Below are positions 26,549 to 35,271 of a stretch of DNA of 64,000 bases, piece by piece. The position numbers and the translations under genes are program-made. Numbering within the stretch: position 1 is the stretch's first letter; every line of letters begins with the position of its first letter. The notes beneath the pieces are model-generated. The model was given only the letters and a program-made list of their open reading frames with translations. It made no database searches and had not been told where the DNA came from. Origin of the DNA: Paenibacillus dokdonensis (lineage in GTDB: Bacteria > Bacillota > Bacilli > Paenibacillales > Paenibacillaceae); NCBI RefSeq assembly GCF_004916975.1, contig NZ_STGQ01000001.1, forward strand, positions 124,001 to 188,000, written 5' to 3'.

Positions 26549-28680
26549 TCACTTCTATGCCATTAAAATCTCAAACCCTTTATATGCAGAACCGGGAGCT
26601 GTCTTGGCTTCGGTTCAATGAGCGCGTGCTTGAAGAAGCGATGGACGAGCGGGTTCCGTTGTTCGAACGCCTGAAGTTTGTGTCCATCTTCACCAGCAAT
26701 CTGGATGAGTTCTATATGATTCGGGTTGGCAGTTTAACGGATTTGTCTGTCATGAAGGAAGAACATCGGGATAACAAGACCGGATGGACGGCCGAGGAGC
26801 AGCTGGACGCTATCTTTGCGGCCACCGAACCATTTTATGAGAAGCGTAACGCTATTTTTGCCCAGATTGAACAAGCCCTGCAGAACTTTCAGATCTATCG
26901 CGTGGGCATGGAGGACCTGAACAAGCAGGAGAAAAAGTTCATTGAAGAATATTATGAACAGCATATCTTCCCGATTTTATCGCCGGTTGTGGTCGATTCG
27001 CATCATCCGTTCCCGCATCTGAAGAATAAGCAGCCCTATGTGATGTGCAGTTTTGAGGACAAGAACCATACGCTTGGCATTATACCGGTATCCCCATCGT
27101 TTCCGGATTTCATCCAGTTGCCGGGAGAATCTTTCCGATATATTTTGACAAGCCATGTCATCCTTGGATACGCCAAACAGCTGTTAAATATGTATAAAGT
27201 GAGCAGCGCCCATCTGGTATCGGTGACCCGGAATGCGGATATTGCGCTGGATGATGAGAACCTGGAATACGAAGACGATGACGATATCCGGCTACTTATG
27301 AAAAAGACGCTTAAGAAACGGGCGCGTCTGGCACCGGTCCGATTAGAAGTGGAGGGTCTTCTTCCCAAGCGTGTTGGACAATTGTTATGCGATAAGCTGC
27401 AGCTGAGCCGCAAGCAGGTGTTCAACAGTGCAGCGCCCATTGTGATGAACTATCCGTTCGATCTGATCCAGCGCATGCCAAAGCACTTAAAACTGAAGTG
27501 TATGTACCCTCCGTTCCAGGCCTATAATCCTCTCGAAACGCAGGCCTATCCTACGATAACGGAGTGGTGCCTGAAAGAAGACATGATGCTCTATTATCCG
27601 TATGATTCGATGGATCCTTTTTTGCAGCTTTTGAAGGAAAGCGCTGAAGATCCCCAAGTCGTCTCGATCAAGATCACGATTTACCGGCTGGCTCAGCACT
27701 CGATCATTACGCAATACTTAAGCCGTGCGGCAGAAAACCAGAAGGATGTAACCGTCTTGATCGAGCTGCAGGCGAGGTTCGATGAACAGAATAATATTGA
27801 ATGGGCGGAACGGCTTGAGGAGGCAGGCTGCCAGGTCATTTACGGAGTCGAGGGTTATAAGGTGCATAGCAAGATGTGTCTCATCACCCGGAAAGACCGG
27901 AATCGAATCCAATATATTACGCATATCAGTACAGGAAATTACAATGAAAAGACGGCAAAATTATATACGGATATCTCCATTATGACCTCGCATGAAGAAA
28001 TCGGCCGTGATGCGGACACCTTCTTCAAAAATATGGCGATGTCGAATCTGGAGGGGCAATATCAGCACCTGCTCGTGGCACCGAATCACTTCAGGCAGCC
28101 TCTGCTTGCGTGCATGGATCGGGAAATCGAGAAAGCTCGTCGTGGTGAGCCTTGCCGCATCCTGATGAAATCGAATTCCTTGACGGATATCGAAATTCTG
28201 CAGAAGCTGTCCGAAGCCTCGGAAGCTGGAGTTCCCGTTCAGCTCATCATTCGCGGGATTTGCTGCCTGCTCCCAGGCGTCCCGGAAAATACGGAGAATG
28301 TTGCGGTCCGCAGCATCGTTGGACGCTTCCTTGAGCATTCCCGCATTTTTTGTTTTGGTGCGGATGAGGACTGCTCCATCTATATTTCGTCAGGGGATTT
28401 AATGACACGCAGCACCACCCGCCGCGTCGAGACGGCCTGCCCCGTATATGATCCCAGACTGAAGCAGCGTATCCTTCATCAACTGGATATCATGCTGCGG
28501 GACAATGACAAGGCCCGGCAGATGTCGGGTAACGGGCAATATAAACGGCTATCCGCGCCTTATGAGGCCAATCTCTTGGACAGCCAGAAACAATTTATTG
28601 ATGAGGCCGTGCAAGCCATGAACCGGCAGCATCCTCAGCACTGGCGTTTTTGGCGCAAGTGGAGCCGGTTGCTTCAGTAG
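26545..28680 (+). CDS. ppk1: Polyphosphate kinase 1
   Basis: A 711-residue PPK1. N-terminal NRELSWLRFNERVLEEA, the head domain with FVSIFTSNLDEFYMIRVG, two phospholipase-D-like domains with histidines in EGYKVHSKMCLI (autophosphorylated His region) and VGRFLEHSRIF, and IQYITHISTGNYNEKTA. It makes polyphosphate from ATP at the membrane. Follows ppx with overlapping stop and start. Confidence 0.95.
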   Translation: MITSMPLKSQTLYMQNRELSWLRFNERVLEEAMDERVPLFERLKFVSIFTSNLDEFYMIRVGSLTDLSVMKEEHRDNKTGWTAEEQLDAIFAATEPFYEKRNAIFAQIEQALQNFQIYRVGMEDLNKQEKKFIEEYYEQHIFPILSPVVVDSHHPFPHLKNKQPYVMCSFEDKNHTLGIIPVSPSFPDFIQLPGESFRYILTSHVILGYAKQLLNMYKVSSAHLVSVTRNADIALDDENLEYEDDDDIRLLMKKTLKKRARLAPVRLEVEGLLPKRVGQLLCDKLQLSRKQVFNSAAPIVMNYPFDLIQRMPKHLKLKCMYPPFQAYNPLETQAYPTITEWCLKEDMMLYYPYDSMDPFLQLLKESAEDPQVVSIKITIYRLAQHSIITQYLSRAAENQKDVTVLIELQARFDEQNNIEWAERLEEAGCQVIYGVEGYKVHSKMCLITRKDRNRIQYITHISTGNYNEKTAKLYTDISIMTSHEEIGRDADTFFKNMAMSNLEGQYQHLLVAPNHFRQPLLACMDREIEKARRGEPCRILMKSNSLTDIEILQKLSEASEAGVPVQLIIRGICCLLPGVPENTENVAVRSIVGRFLEHSRIFCFGADEDCSIYISSGDLMTRSTTRRVETACPVYDPRLKQRILHQLDIMLRDNDKARQMSGNGQYKRLSAPYEANLLDSQKQFIDEAVQAMNRQHPQHWRFWRKWSRLLQ

Positions 28681-28764
28681 TGAATTTAACCGTACTTTCT
28701 CTATTTTTGTTAGATGGACGGGCAATGAGTAATTTTCGCAAATGTTATTAAATCGTTACGGACG

Positions 28765-28799
28765 AAACGGGGACACGGATGATCGTGTCCCCGTTTTTT
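28765..28799 (+). terminator. Terminator of ppx-ppk1
   Basis: AAACGGGGACACG and CGTGTCCCCGTTT with a six-base loop, then TTTTTT. Confidence 0.9.
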
Positions 28800-28826
28800 C
28801 GAATCCATAACGGCTGTATCCATATC

Positions 28827-28851
28827 AAAAAAGCTGCCCACCGGCAGCCTT
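28827..28851 (-). terminator. Terminator of the small minus-strand gene
   Basis: GCTGCC and GGCAGC pair around a short loop; on the minus strand the stem is followed by six T residues. Confidence 0.7.
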
Positions 28852-28871
28852 CGCATCGTCATCTTTTGCGT

Positions 28872-29099
28872 TTAACCTTCCCCTTTTTGAATCCACTCGC
28901 TGAACTGTTTCATTGCTTTCTCGCTGTGAACGTATTTGTATGTTTTGCCGTCTTCATAATGGAAAATCGCGGCACTGTCTTCGTCATCTTCAATTTCAGA
29001 CGTTATCGAAAGTATGCGTTCGACATCGAGCAGTTTAAAATTACCTTCTTCATCTTCAGCCGGGATGGCCTGTTGTCTTTGTTCTTCTTCGTTTTCCAT
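28872..29099 (-). CDS. Small acidic protein of unknown function
   Basis: 75 residues, very acidic at the N-terminus (MENEEEQRQQAIPAEDEEG), then VERILSITSEIEDDEDSAAIFHYEDGKTYKYVHSEKAMKQFSEWI. The second half looks like a small alpha/beta fold; I do not recognise the family, though DUF1292-like acidic proteins are similar in style. GGAGG lies before the ATG, and a terminator follows. Runs against all neighbours. Confidence 0.6.
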   Translation of the reverse strand: MENEEEQRQQAIPAEDEEGNFKLLDVERILSITSEIEDDEDSAAIFHYEDGKTYKYVHSEKAMKQFSEWIQKGEG

Positions 29100-29239
29100 G
29101 GTGTATCCTCCAAATGTTGTTTTGCCCTTATTGTACCCGAACGGAAGACAATTTGCATTTGTGATATGATATAAGGCAAAGGCAGCCGCTTGTAAGTTTA
29201 TATTACCTAGGCTGTAAGACAGAGAGGAACGTGAACATC

Positions 29240-29434
29240 ATGGAATCGCATATGATCCGGGCCAACATCAAGCCGGGAATGACCGTAGAAATCGTGAAGA
29301 AAGAAGATCAGCGTACAGGCAAGCGCACGCAGGGGGTTGTCCAAAAGCTGCTGACCAACTCGCCCAATCATACGAGGGGCATTAAAGTAAGGCTGACCGA
29401 CGGTAACGTGGGACGCGTGCAAGCTATTTTGTAG
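29240..29434 (+). CDS. ywbE: YwbE family protein
   Basis: 64 residues from ATG 29240: ANIKPGMTVEIVKKEDQRTGKRTQGVVQKLLTNSPNHTRGIKVRLTDGNVGRVQAI. This KOW/SH3-like small beta-barrel matches the YwbE (DUF2196) family, function unknown; its shape suggests a nucleic-acid or translation role. AGAGAGGA at 29221-29228 suits ATG 29240 better than the GTG at 29231. A terminator follows, so it is transcribed alone. Confidence 0.88.
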   Translation: MESHMIRANIKPGMTVEIVKKEDQRTGKRTQGVVQKLLTNSPNHTRGIKVRLTDGNVGRVQAIL

Positions 29435-29460
29435 GACCGGACATCTCTGTTATTACTACT

Positions 29461-29488
29461 AAGACTATCATTGGATAGTCTTTTTTTA
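29461..29488 (+). terminator. Terminator of ywbE
   Basis: AAGACTATC att GGATAGTCTT followed by about seven T residues. Confidence 0.88.
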
Positions 29489-29637
29489 TTTAAGCATTGC
29501 ATTCGATGTAAAATGAACCCGCGTGATATTTCTGGAATTCAGGCAGCATGATTTATATTGGCAGCAACTTACCATTGATTAAAGAACAAATGTTCGGGTA
29601 TAATATAGGAACAAGGGTTCTGTTAGGAGGGGTTGTC

Positions 29638-29829
29638 ATGCCGGAAAAATACATCGGTCAAAGGGTGGAAATTGTATATCTGGACCGAACGGGGAAAATA
29701 ACACAGCGCAAAATCGAGGTCAAAGGTATCCGCGGACAAATCGTACGTGCCACATGCCTGCAAACGGGAGCGCCGCGGACATTCCGTCTGGACCGCATTC
29801 TGGCATGGCAGCCGGCTAAAATTGCGTAG
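29638..29829 (+). CDS. Solo WYL-like domain protein
   Basis: 63 residues from ATG 29638 behind TTAGGAGGGG: VEIVYLDRTGKITQRKIEVKGIRGQIVRATCLQTGAPRTFRLDRILAWQP. The IxYxDxxGxxTxRxI ... G-x-x-R-x-FRLDRI pattern is that of the WYL domain, which in full-length regulators senses ligands or nucleic acid. Here it is alone, with no DNA-binding part; a winged-helix protein is encoded just downstream. An earlier in-frame ATG (29548) lacks a site. Confidence 0.75.
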   Translation: MPEKYIGQRVEIVYLDRTGKITQRKIEVKGIRGQIVRATCLQTGAPRTFRLDRILAWQPAKIA

Positions 29830-29841
29830 GGAGTGACTGCC

Positions 29842-30144
29842 ATGCTGGCGGATATGGATCGGAAAATTTTACGCATTCTTTTTAACTATCTCAGCGGACG
29901 GAGAAGGCTGCCGACCATTCATGAGCTTGAAATTAAGACAGGGAAACGGAAAGAGGAGCTTCTCCGCTCTCTGCGGGAGCTGGAGAAGCTGCAGTATATT
30001 GAATGGAAGGATAAAGCGAATCTCCAGAGCATTGTGATTATTGAAAAGTGGGAGCGGGAAGAACCAGCAATCGCGGAGGCCCGGAAGCAGCAGAACCAGC
30101 CGATGATCAAGGAAGGAAATGCGGATTATTGGACCATGTACTAA
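29842..30144 (+). CDS. Small winged-helix protein
   Basis: 100 residues: DRKILRILFNYLSGRRRLPTIHELEIKTGKRKEELLRSLRELEKLQYIEW is a winged helix-turn-helix of the LexA/GntR-like type, followed by a charged tail. It begins 12 bases after the WYL-like gene, with GGGAG at 29829-29833, and is surely co-transcribed. The pair carries the two parts (DNA-binding and WYL) that are fused in YafY-type regulators. Target unknown. Confidence 0.65.
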   Translation: MLADMDRKILRILFNYLSGRRRLPTIHELEIKTGKRKEELLRSLRELEKLQYIEWKDKANLQSIVIIEKWEREEPAIAEARKQQNQPMIKEGNADYWTMY

Positions 30145-30173
30145 ACGAATGGAGAGATTGGCAAAAGCGGAGA

Positions 30174-30207
30174 GACAGCCGTCCCGAGTTGGGGCGGCTG
30201 TTTTTTT
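30174..30207 (+). terminator. Terminator of the WYL/winged-helix pair
   Basis: ACAGCCGTCCC and GGGGCGGCTGT form the stem, followed by seven T residues. Confidence 0.88.
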
Positions 30208-30451
30208 GAGTAAGAAGCGCATGATCTCTACTGGGTTCAACTTCTGTCAAAGTGCATAAACAATCGACGGGTTTATAGCAAATAACCACAAATAATAACG
30301 AATTATTAAATTAAATTTTTGTAGTAAAATTTTAAAATGCACTATATAATTAAAACATATTTTCAAGAAAGTGGGTGATTGCTAACTTCATCATGAGGAA
30401 GCGCTCAAGATTTGCAAGAAAAACTTTATTTATGGGAAGGGACGTGCATGT
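30208..30451. other. AT-rich leader upstream of the S-layer-anchored protein
   Basis: An AT-rich stretch with candidate -10 TATAAT-like sequences (ACTATATAATT) but no clear partner -35. I see no gene. It presumably holds the promoter of the large surface-protein gene. Confidence 0.4.
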
Positions 30452-33400
30452 ATGGTACACAGAGTATCATGGTTAGGTAGGCCTCTTAGTGTAATGCTCA
30501 TAATAAGTTTAATTGTAAGCGCATTCATATCTTATACGCCCGTTTCTGTATACGGAGCGGCAGCAGAGGAGGAAGTTAATGGAGAGCAGGTAGATACACC
30601 CGTAAAGAATAACAGTAAAGAAGATTTGGAGAATGACGGGGAGGCTGATCCTGCAAAACCGGATGATAAGGAGGCAGTTACTGGGGAAGACGAGCCACCA
30701 AGCACAGACAATAACGGCATTCCTTGGGATTCGCAAGGTGAAGCATCACCAGTAAAAGAGGAGAAAACAGAAGCAGAAAAAAACGCTGATGCGGTGCGTC
30801 TGGATATATCGCCTGAACCTATAACGGTAAACGTGAATACATCAATAGCGCTTACGGTAAAAGGCTATGATGCTGGCGGCAGCGAAGTGGAGATACCGCA
30901 GCATGAGGTGATCTGGAGTATCAAAACGGATAGTGTTCCCGGGATCGGCAAGATATCAGCAGGAACATTGACAGCTGGAGAACAACCAGCCATGGGAGTC
31001 ATTGAGGCCGAATACAGTGGTTTGACTACGGAAGTCACTGTGAATGTCGAGGCTCCTCCTGCGATGCAAGCAGCAGCGAACAACGAGTGGGTCAAGGTTT
31101 TTGAGGATTTTGAAGATATGACAGATCTTAGAGTCACCACTGCTGCAGCCAATTCGGCTGCCATTGACCCGGCAGAGCGTCCAAATCCGGTTAAATACGG
31201 TCTGAAAGCGGGCAGGCTGACATATGACTTTACCAATCAGGGTGGTACTTCGGCGGCTTACATACGCTTTAAGGCTCCGGACGGAAAAGACGGCCGCGAG
31301 ATATCCGGCAGCCCGAAGAAAATCGGATTCTGGGTGTATGGCGAGGATAAAAAGCACTGGATCCGCGGTCAAATTCAGGATGGCAAGGGAGCCTTGATAA
31401 CACTCGACTTTACAGGCAGCAGTGAAGTTTTGAACGGCTGGCGTTACGTCACGGCTGATATTCCTTCAAGCAATGATCCGATTAAGCTCAATTATATTTA
31501 TTTGGTCGAGACGGGAACGAAAACGGCTGGAACTTTATATGTAGATCAGGTGAGCATGATCTACGGGGACACGAATATTTTCGGTTTGGAGTGGTCTGGC
31601 GTCAAGCCTCTGGGCATTGGTGAAACCGTGAAAGCCAACGCGCTGATAACTCGCAAGGGTGATTCGTCCCCACAGCCTGCAGACAGCGGCAGCGTTACCT
31701 TTTCGAGCAGCGATGAGACTGTGGCAACGATTGATCCGAGCGGTATGATTACAGCATTGGCTGCCGGGGAAACCGAATTGATAGCCACGTATCAGAACAA
31801 ATATGCAGCCGTGTACCGGCTGGTCGTTTCGTTAGAGCCTGCTCAGCCTGAGCGAATCCTGATTGAGGGACCGTCTTCGCTGGTACTGACAGAAACTTCC
31901 AACTTGAAGGCGTTTGCTGTTTTTGGAGACGGAGAGCCTGTAGATGTATCGGCGAAAACGACCTTTGAGGTTGAAGCTGACAAAGCGGTCGCCGAAATAA
32001 CGGGGCATCAAATCCGGGCCCTGCAAGTAGGAGAGACAATGGTGAAGGCAAAATATGAAGGACATGAAGCGAATTACACGGTACAGGTTAAGGCCGGAGA
32101 ACTGAAAACGATTGAGATTGGGAATGTGTTCTCCGCGATCGTCGGAGAAGATGTACCCGCAGCCAAAGTCTATGGGGATTATAAAGTGGAAGGTAAAAAA
32201 GAGATCACTACGGGGATCATATTTGGAAGCATGGATACCAATATTGCAACCATTGATCCAACGACAGGAAAAATGACAGCCATTGCACCGGGAACGACCA
32301 TGATCACGGCAGAGGTATCCGGAAAAAAAGCACAGCAGCTTCTCGTAGTAACGAATCCGGCAGCACATCCAAAACGCGAGCTGCGCGGCGCATGGATTTC
32401 TACGGTCGAGAACATAGATTGGCCAACTAAGAATGTATTCGATCCTGAGCAGCAAAGGCAGGATTTTGTTAAACTGCTGGATCAGCTGAAACAGACCGGG
32501 ATCAATGCGGTTTTTGTACAAATAAGACCGACGAGTGATTCCTTCTTTCCGTCTGAATATTTCCCATGGTCGCATTGGTTGACCGGAGAACAGGGAAAGG
32601 CACCGAGCGATGGATATGATCCGCTGAAGTTTATGATTGATGAAGCGCATAAACGTAATCTTGAATTTCATGGCTGGATTAATCCGTACCGGATCAGCAT
32701 GCACGATCAGCCTGAACTGCTTTCGACGAACCATCCGGCAAGGCTTCATCCCGACTGGGTGGTTAAGAACGGTGGTAAATTGTATTTCAATCCTGCCATT
32801 CCCGAAGCCCAAAACTATATCATTAACGGCGTGAAGGAAATTGTGCAGAAGTATGATGTAGACGGCATTCATATGGACGATTACTTTTATCCGTATCCAG
32901 GAAATGAACCTTTCGACGACACCAAAGAGTATAACGCTTATAAAAGCAGCGGTGGCACGATGACATTGGATAATTGGCGTAGAGATAACGTAAATACGAT
33001 CGTCAAAGGCTTGAACACAGCCATCAAGCAAATCAAGCCTTACGTTAAATTCGGAATCAGTCCTTTCGGGATTTGGCGCAATAAAGGTACTGATCCAACC
33101 GGCTCAGATACGAACGGCCAGCAAAACTATGATGGTCTGTATGCGGATACGAGAACATGGATGAAAGAAGGTTGGGTGGATTATCTGGCACCGCAGATTT
33201 ATTGGCATTTCGGATATTCAGCTGCGGCCTATGAGAAGCTGATTGATTGGTGGACCAAAGAGATTCATGGAATAAACGATAATTCGGGTAAGCATAACGT
33301 TCAGCTGTATATCGGACAGGCAGCATATCGTGTCGGAGAGGATAACTGGAAGAATCCTGATCAGCTGCCGGCACAGCTGCGATTTAATAATGATCACGGT

Positions 33401-35044
33401 GAGGATGTAGCAGGGAATATTATGTTCAGCACCTCTGACCTGCTCGCCAATCCTCTTGGTGTAAGGGATGTGATTACATCCATGTATTCTCGCCCGGCAT
33501 TGATTCCTGTGATGTCTTGGCTCCCGGATGAAACACCAGATGCACCGAAGTTGACAGGGGCTGAAGGTTCAAGCGGCTCCATTCAGCTTTCGTGGAAGGA
33601 TAACGGTGACAAGGAATCCGCTTATTATGCAGTATACCGTGTTCAGGGTAGTTCGGTTATCGATCCAACCAACACATCGCAGCTGATCGCCACGGTGCGG
33701 AGAGCCGAAGGAGTGATGCAGGTCTACAAGGATCTTAGCGCTGCTGCGGGCCGAGAATATACCTATGCCGTTTCGGGAGTGAGCCGGCTGCATCATGAAA
33801 GCGGCTTAAGTAATACGCTTGCCGGGCATACGGAAACGGCAACAAATACGAACCCGGGAACACAGACACCAACCGGCCCGGGAACACCATCTGCGCTACC
33901 AATCGAGCAGCCAGTAGTGCAGTCAAATCAACGGGTAGTGTCTGATCATGATCTGAATAGCATCCAGAATGGCAAATTGGATATTGAGATGGGGTCAGGT
34001 CAAACGCAGGTGCAGCTGCCAAGCAGTGCCCCAGACCGACTGGGCCAAGATGGAATACTGAATATTCACACCAGAGGGGCAGTAATATCCATTCCGTCAT
34101 CCATTCTGCTGGAGGCCGCGAATCTCGTGGCGGGTGCAAATTCAAATGAACTGAAACTTATCGTTGACGTTAAACCCCTGGCAGCAGAAGTTGTTTCGAG
34201 TGCGATCAAGCAGCTGCAGCAAAGTGAAGACGCAGTGCTTACGGCAAACGGAATAATTCAAGTTGGAATTTCTGCGCAGGCGAAGGATGGCAAGCAATAT
34301 GAATTGAAGCATTTCTCGGATGCAATCATTCTTACACTGGATATTCCTGCAGGCGCGAAACCAGTGCGTACCGGGATCTACCGCATCACGGGCAGCGAAG
34401 TAATGGAATATGCAGGCGGGAAGAGAACAGGCGAGAAACAAATAACGGTTGAGCTTACAACACCAGGACAATACAGTGCGATAGCATATGATAAAACATT
34501 CAGGGATATCGCATCCAATCACTGGGCTTCCGAGGTTATCAAGGATATGGCTGCACGGCATGTGGTGAATGGACTCCCGGATGGATCCTTTGCACCTGAT
34601 AAGCCGGTCAGCCGTGCAGAATTCGCTTCGATGCTGACACGTATGCTCAGCCTGCCGGCAGGAACTGATGCAGTGTTCACGGATGTCAGCGATGACATCT
34701 GGTATGCCAAGGACATCGCTGCAGCTGTTAAGGCGGGAATTATTCATGGTTCGGGAGACGGGCGGTTCCATCCGGAGCAGGTCGTGACTCGTGAAGAAAT
34801 GACCGTGATGCTTCTGAATGCTTTTGTGGCCGCAGGAGGCAAGAAACCTGGAAATTCAGCCGATACAGCATTCAAGGATCAATCCGCTATCAGCAAATGG
34901 GCGCAGCAGGCGATCAATGATGCCGTGGGTATGGGGCTGCTGCAAGGCAGCGGCGGTAAATTCAATCCGGCACAGGAAACGAAAAGGTCGGAAAGTGCTC
35001 AAGCCCTTGCGAATCTATTGAAGTTTATAGAAAAGCTGTCCTAA
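30452..35044 (+). CDS. S-layer-anchored GHL10 glycoside-hydrolase-like protein with Ig-like repeats
   Basis: 1530 residues. Signal peptide (1 to about 36, ending VYGAAAEEE), an acidic Glu/Asp linker, then several beta-rich modules: a Big2-type repeat (TAGTLTAGEQPAMGVIEAEYSG), a jelly-roll carbohydrate-binding-like module (about 215-375), more Big2 repeats (SGMITALAAGETELIATY, TGKMTAIAPGTTMITAEV). From about 640 to 990 comes a GHL10/YngK-type TIM barrel: RELRGAWISTVENIDWP, FVQIRPTSDSFFPSEYFPWS, HGWINPYRIS, VDGIHMDDYFYPYP, PQIYWHFGY. A fibronectin-III module (about 1029) follows, and the C-terminus from about 1350 holds three SLH motifs that bind secondary cell-wall polymer. Probably a wall-bound glycosidase; substrate unknown. 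GHL10 carbohydrate targets are largely unstudied. Confidence 0.9.
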   Translation: MVHRVSWLGRPLSVMLIISLIVSAFISYTPVSVYGAAAEEEVNGEQVDTPVKNNSKEDLENDGEADPAKPDDKEAVTGEDEPPSTDNNGIPWDSQGEASPVKEEKTEAEKNADAVRLDISPEPITVNVNTSIALTVKGYDAGGSEVEIPQHEVIWSIKTDSVPGIGKISAGTLTAGEQPAMGVIEAEYSGLTTEVTVNVEAPPAMQAAANNEWVKVFEDFEDMTDLRVTTAAANSAAIDPAERPNPVKYGLKAGRLTYDFTNQGGTSAAYIRFKAPDGKDGREISGSPKKIGFWVYGEDKKHWIRGQIQDGKGALITLDFTGSSEVLNGWRYVTADIPSSNDPIKLNYIYLVETGTKTAGTLYVDQVSMIYGDTNIFGLEWSGVKPLGIGETVKANALITRKGDSSPQPADSGSVTFSSSDETVATIDPSGMITALAAGETELIATYQNKYAAVYRLVVSLEPAQPERILIEGPSSLVLTETSNLKAFAVFGDGEPVDVSAKTTFEVEADKAVAEITGHQIRALQVGETMVKAKYEGHEANYTVQVKAGELKTIEIGNVFSAIVGEDVPAAKVYGDYKVEGKKEITTGIIFGSMDTNIATIDPTTGKMTAIAPGTTMITAEVSGKKAQQLLVVTNPAAHPKRELRGAWISTVENIDWPTKNVFDPEQQRQDFVKLLDQLKQTGINAVFVQIRPTSDSFFPSEYFPWSHWLTGEQGKAPSDGYDPLKFMIDEAHKRNLEFHGWINPYRISMHDQPELLSTNHPARLHPDWVVKNGGKLYFNPAIPEAQNYIINGVKEIVQKYDVDGIHMDDYFYPYPGNEPFDDTKEYNAYKSSGGTMTLDNWRRDNVNTIVKGLNTAIKQIKPYVKFGISPFGIWRNKGTDPTGSDTNGQQNYDGLYADTRTWMKEGWVDYLAPQIYWHFGYSAAAYEKLIDWWTKEIHGINDNSGKHNVQLYIGQAAYRVGEDNWKNPDQLPAQLRFNNDHGEDVAGNIMFSTSDLLANPLGVRDVITSMYSRPALIPVMSWLPDETPDAPKLTGAEGSSGSIQLSWKDNGDKESAYYAVYRVQGSSVIDPTNTSQLIATVRRAEGVMQVYKDLSAAAGREYTYAVSGVSRLHHESGLSNTLAGHTETATNTNPGTQTPTGPGTPSALPIEQPVVQSNQRVVSDHDLNSIQNGKLDIEMGSGQTQVQLPSSAPDRLGQDGILNIHTRGAVISIPSSILLEAANLVAGANSNELKLIVDVKPLAAEVVSSAIKQLQQSEDAVLTANGIIQVGISAQAKDGKQYELKHFSDAIILTLDIPAGAKPVRTGIYRITGSEVMEYAGGKRTGEKQITVELTTPGQYSAIAYDKTFRDIASNHWASEVIKDMAARHVVNGLPDGSFAPDKPVSRAEFASMLTRMLSLPAGTDAVFTDVSDDIWYAKDIAAAVKAGIIHGSGDGRFHPEQVVTREEMTVMLLNAFVAAGGKKPGNSADTAFKDQSAISKWAQQAINDAVGMGLLQGSGGKFNPAQETKRSESAQALANLLKFIEKLS

Positions 35045-35058
35045 AGTTTAAAAGGGGG

Positions 35059-35093
35059 GCGGAGCTCTTGTCAGAGCTTCGCTTCTTTTTTTG
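35059..35093 (+). terminator. Terminator of the SLH protein gene
   Basis: GCGGAGCTC and GAGCTTCGC pair around a short loop, followed after two bases by seven T residues. Confidence 0.82.
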
Positions 35094-35133
35094 CGTATAT
35101 CCGTGAAAATTTCCAGCAGATTTACCTGAAGGA

Positions 35134-35174
35134 TTGACAACTACCTCAAAATATAATATCTTTATATTAAGATA
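35134..35174. promoter_or_regulatory. Promoter with MhqR-like operator
   Basis: TTGACA (35134-35139), 17-base spacer and TATCTT (35157-35162). An 18-base dyad TATCTT-N6-AAGATA (35157-35174; eight of nine pairs match) overlaps the -10. The TATCT...AGATA form is that of the B. subtilis MhqR box, which controls quinone-induced dioxygenases like the gene downstream. Operator identity is inferred from family and form. Confidence 0.65.
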
Positions 35175-35271
35175 AATAAACAAACAAGCAAGAAATATTA
35201 AAACTCTAATACTTTCACTTAAATGTCTCTAATTAAAGATGAATATGATCATAGAAGGAGCTGAACCAGTT

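Noticed and set aside
30310..30352. Possible promoter with TATAAT upstream of the SLH gene
   Set aside because: The -10-like motif exists, but no -35 lies at an acceptable distance; too AT-rich to judge.
31832..33031. 399-codon minus-strand frame inside the SLH protein gene
   Set aside because: No start signal or domain; it mirrors the plus-strand gene, which has a signal peptide, family blocks and SLH motifs.
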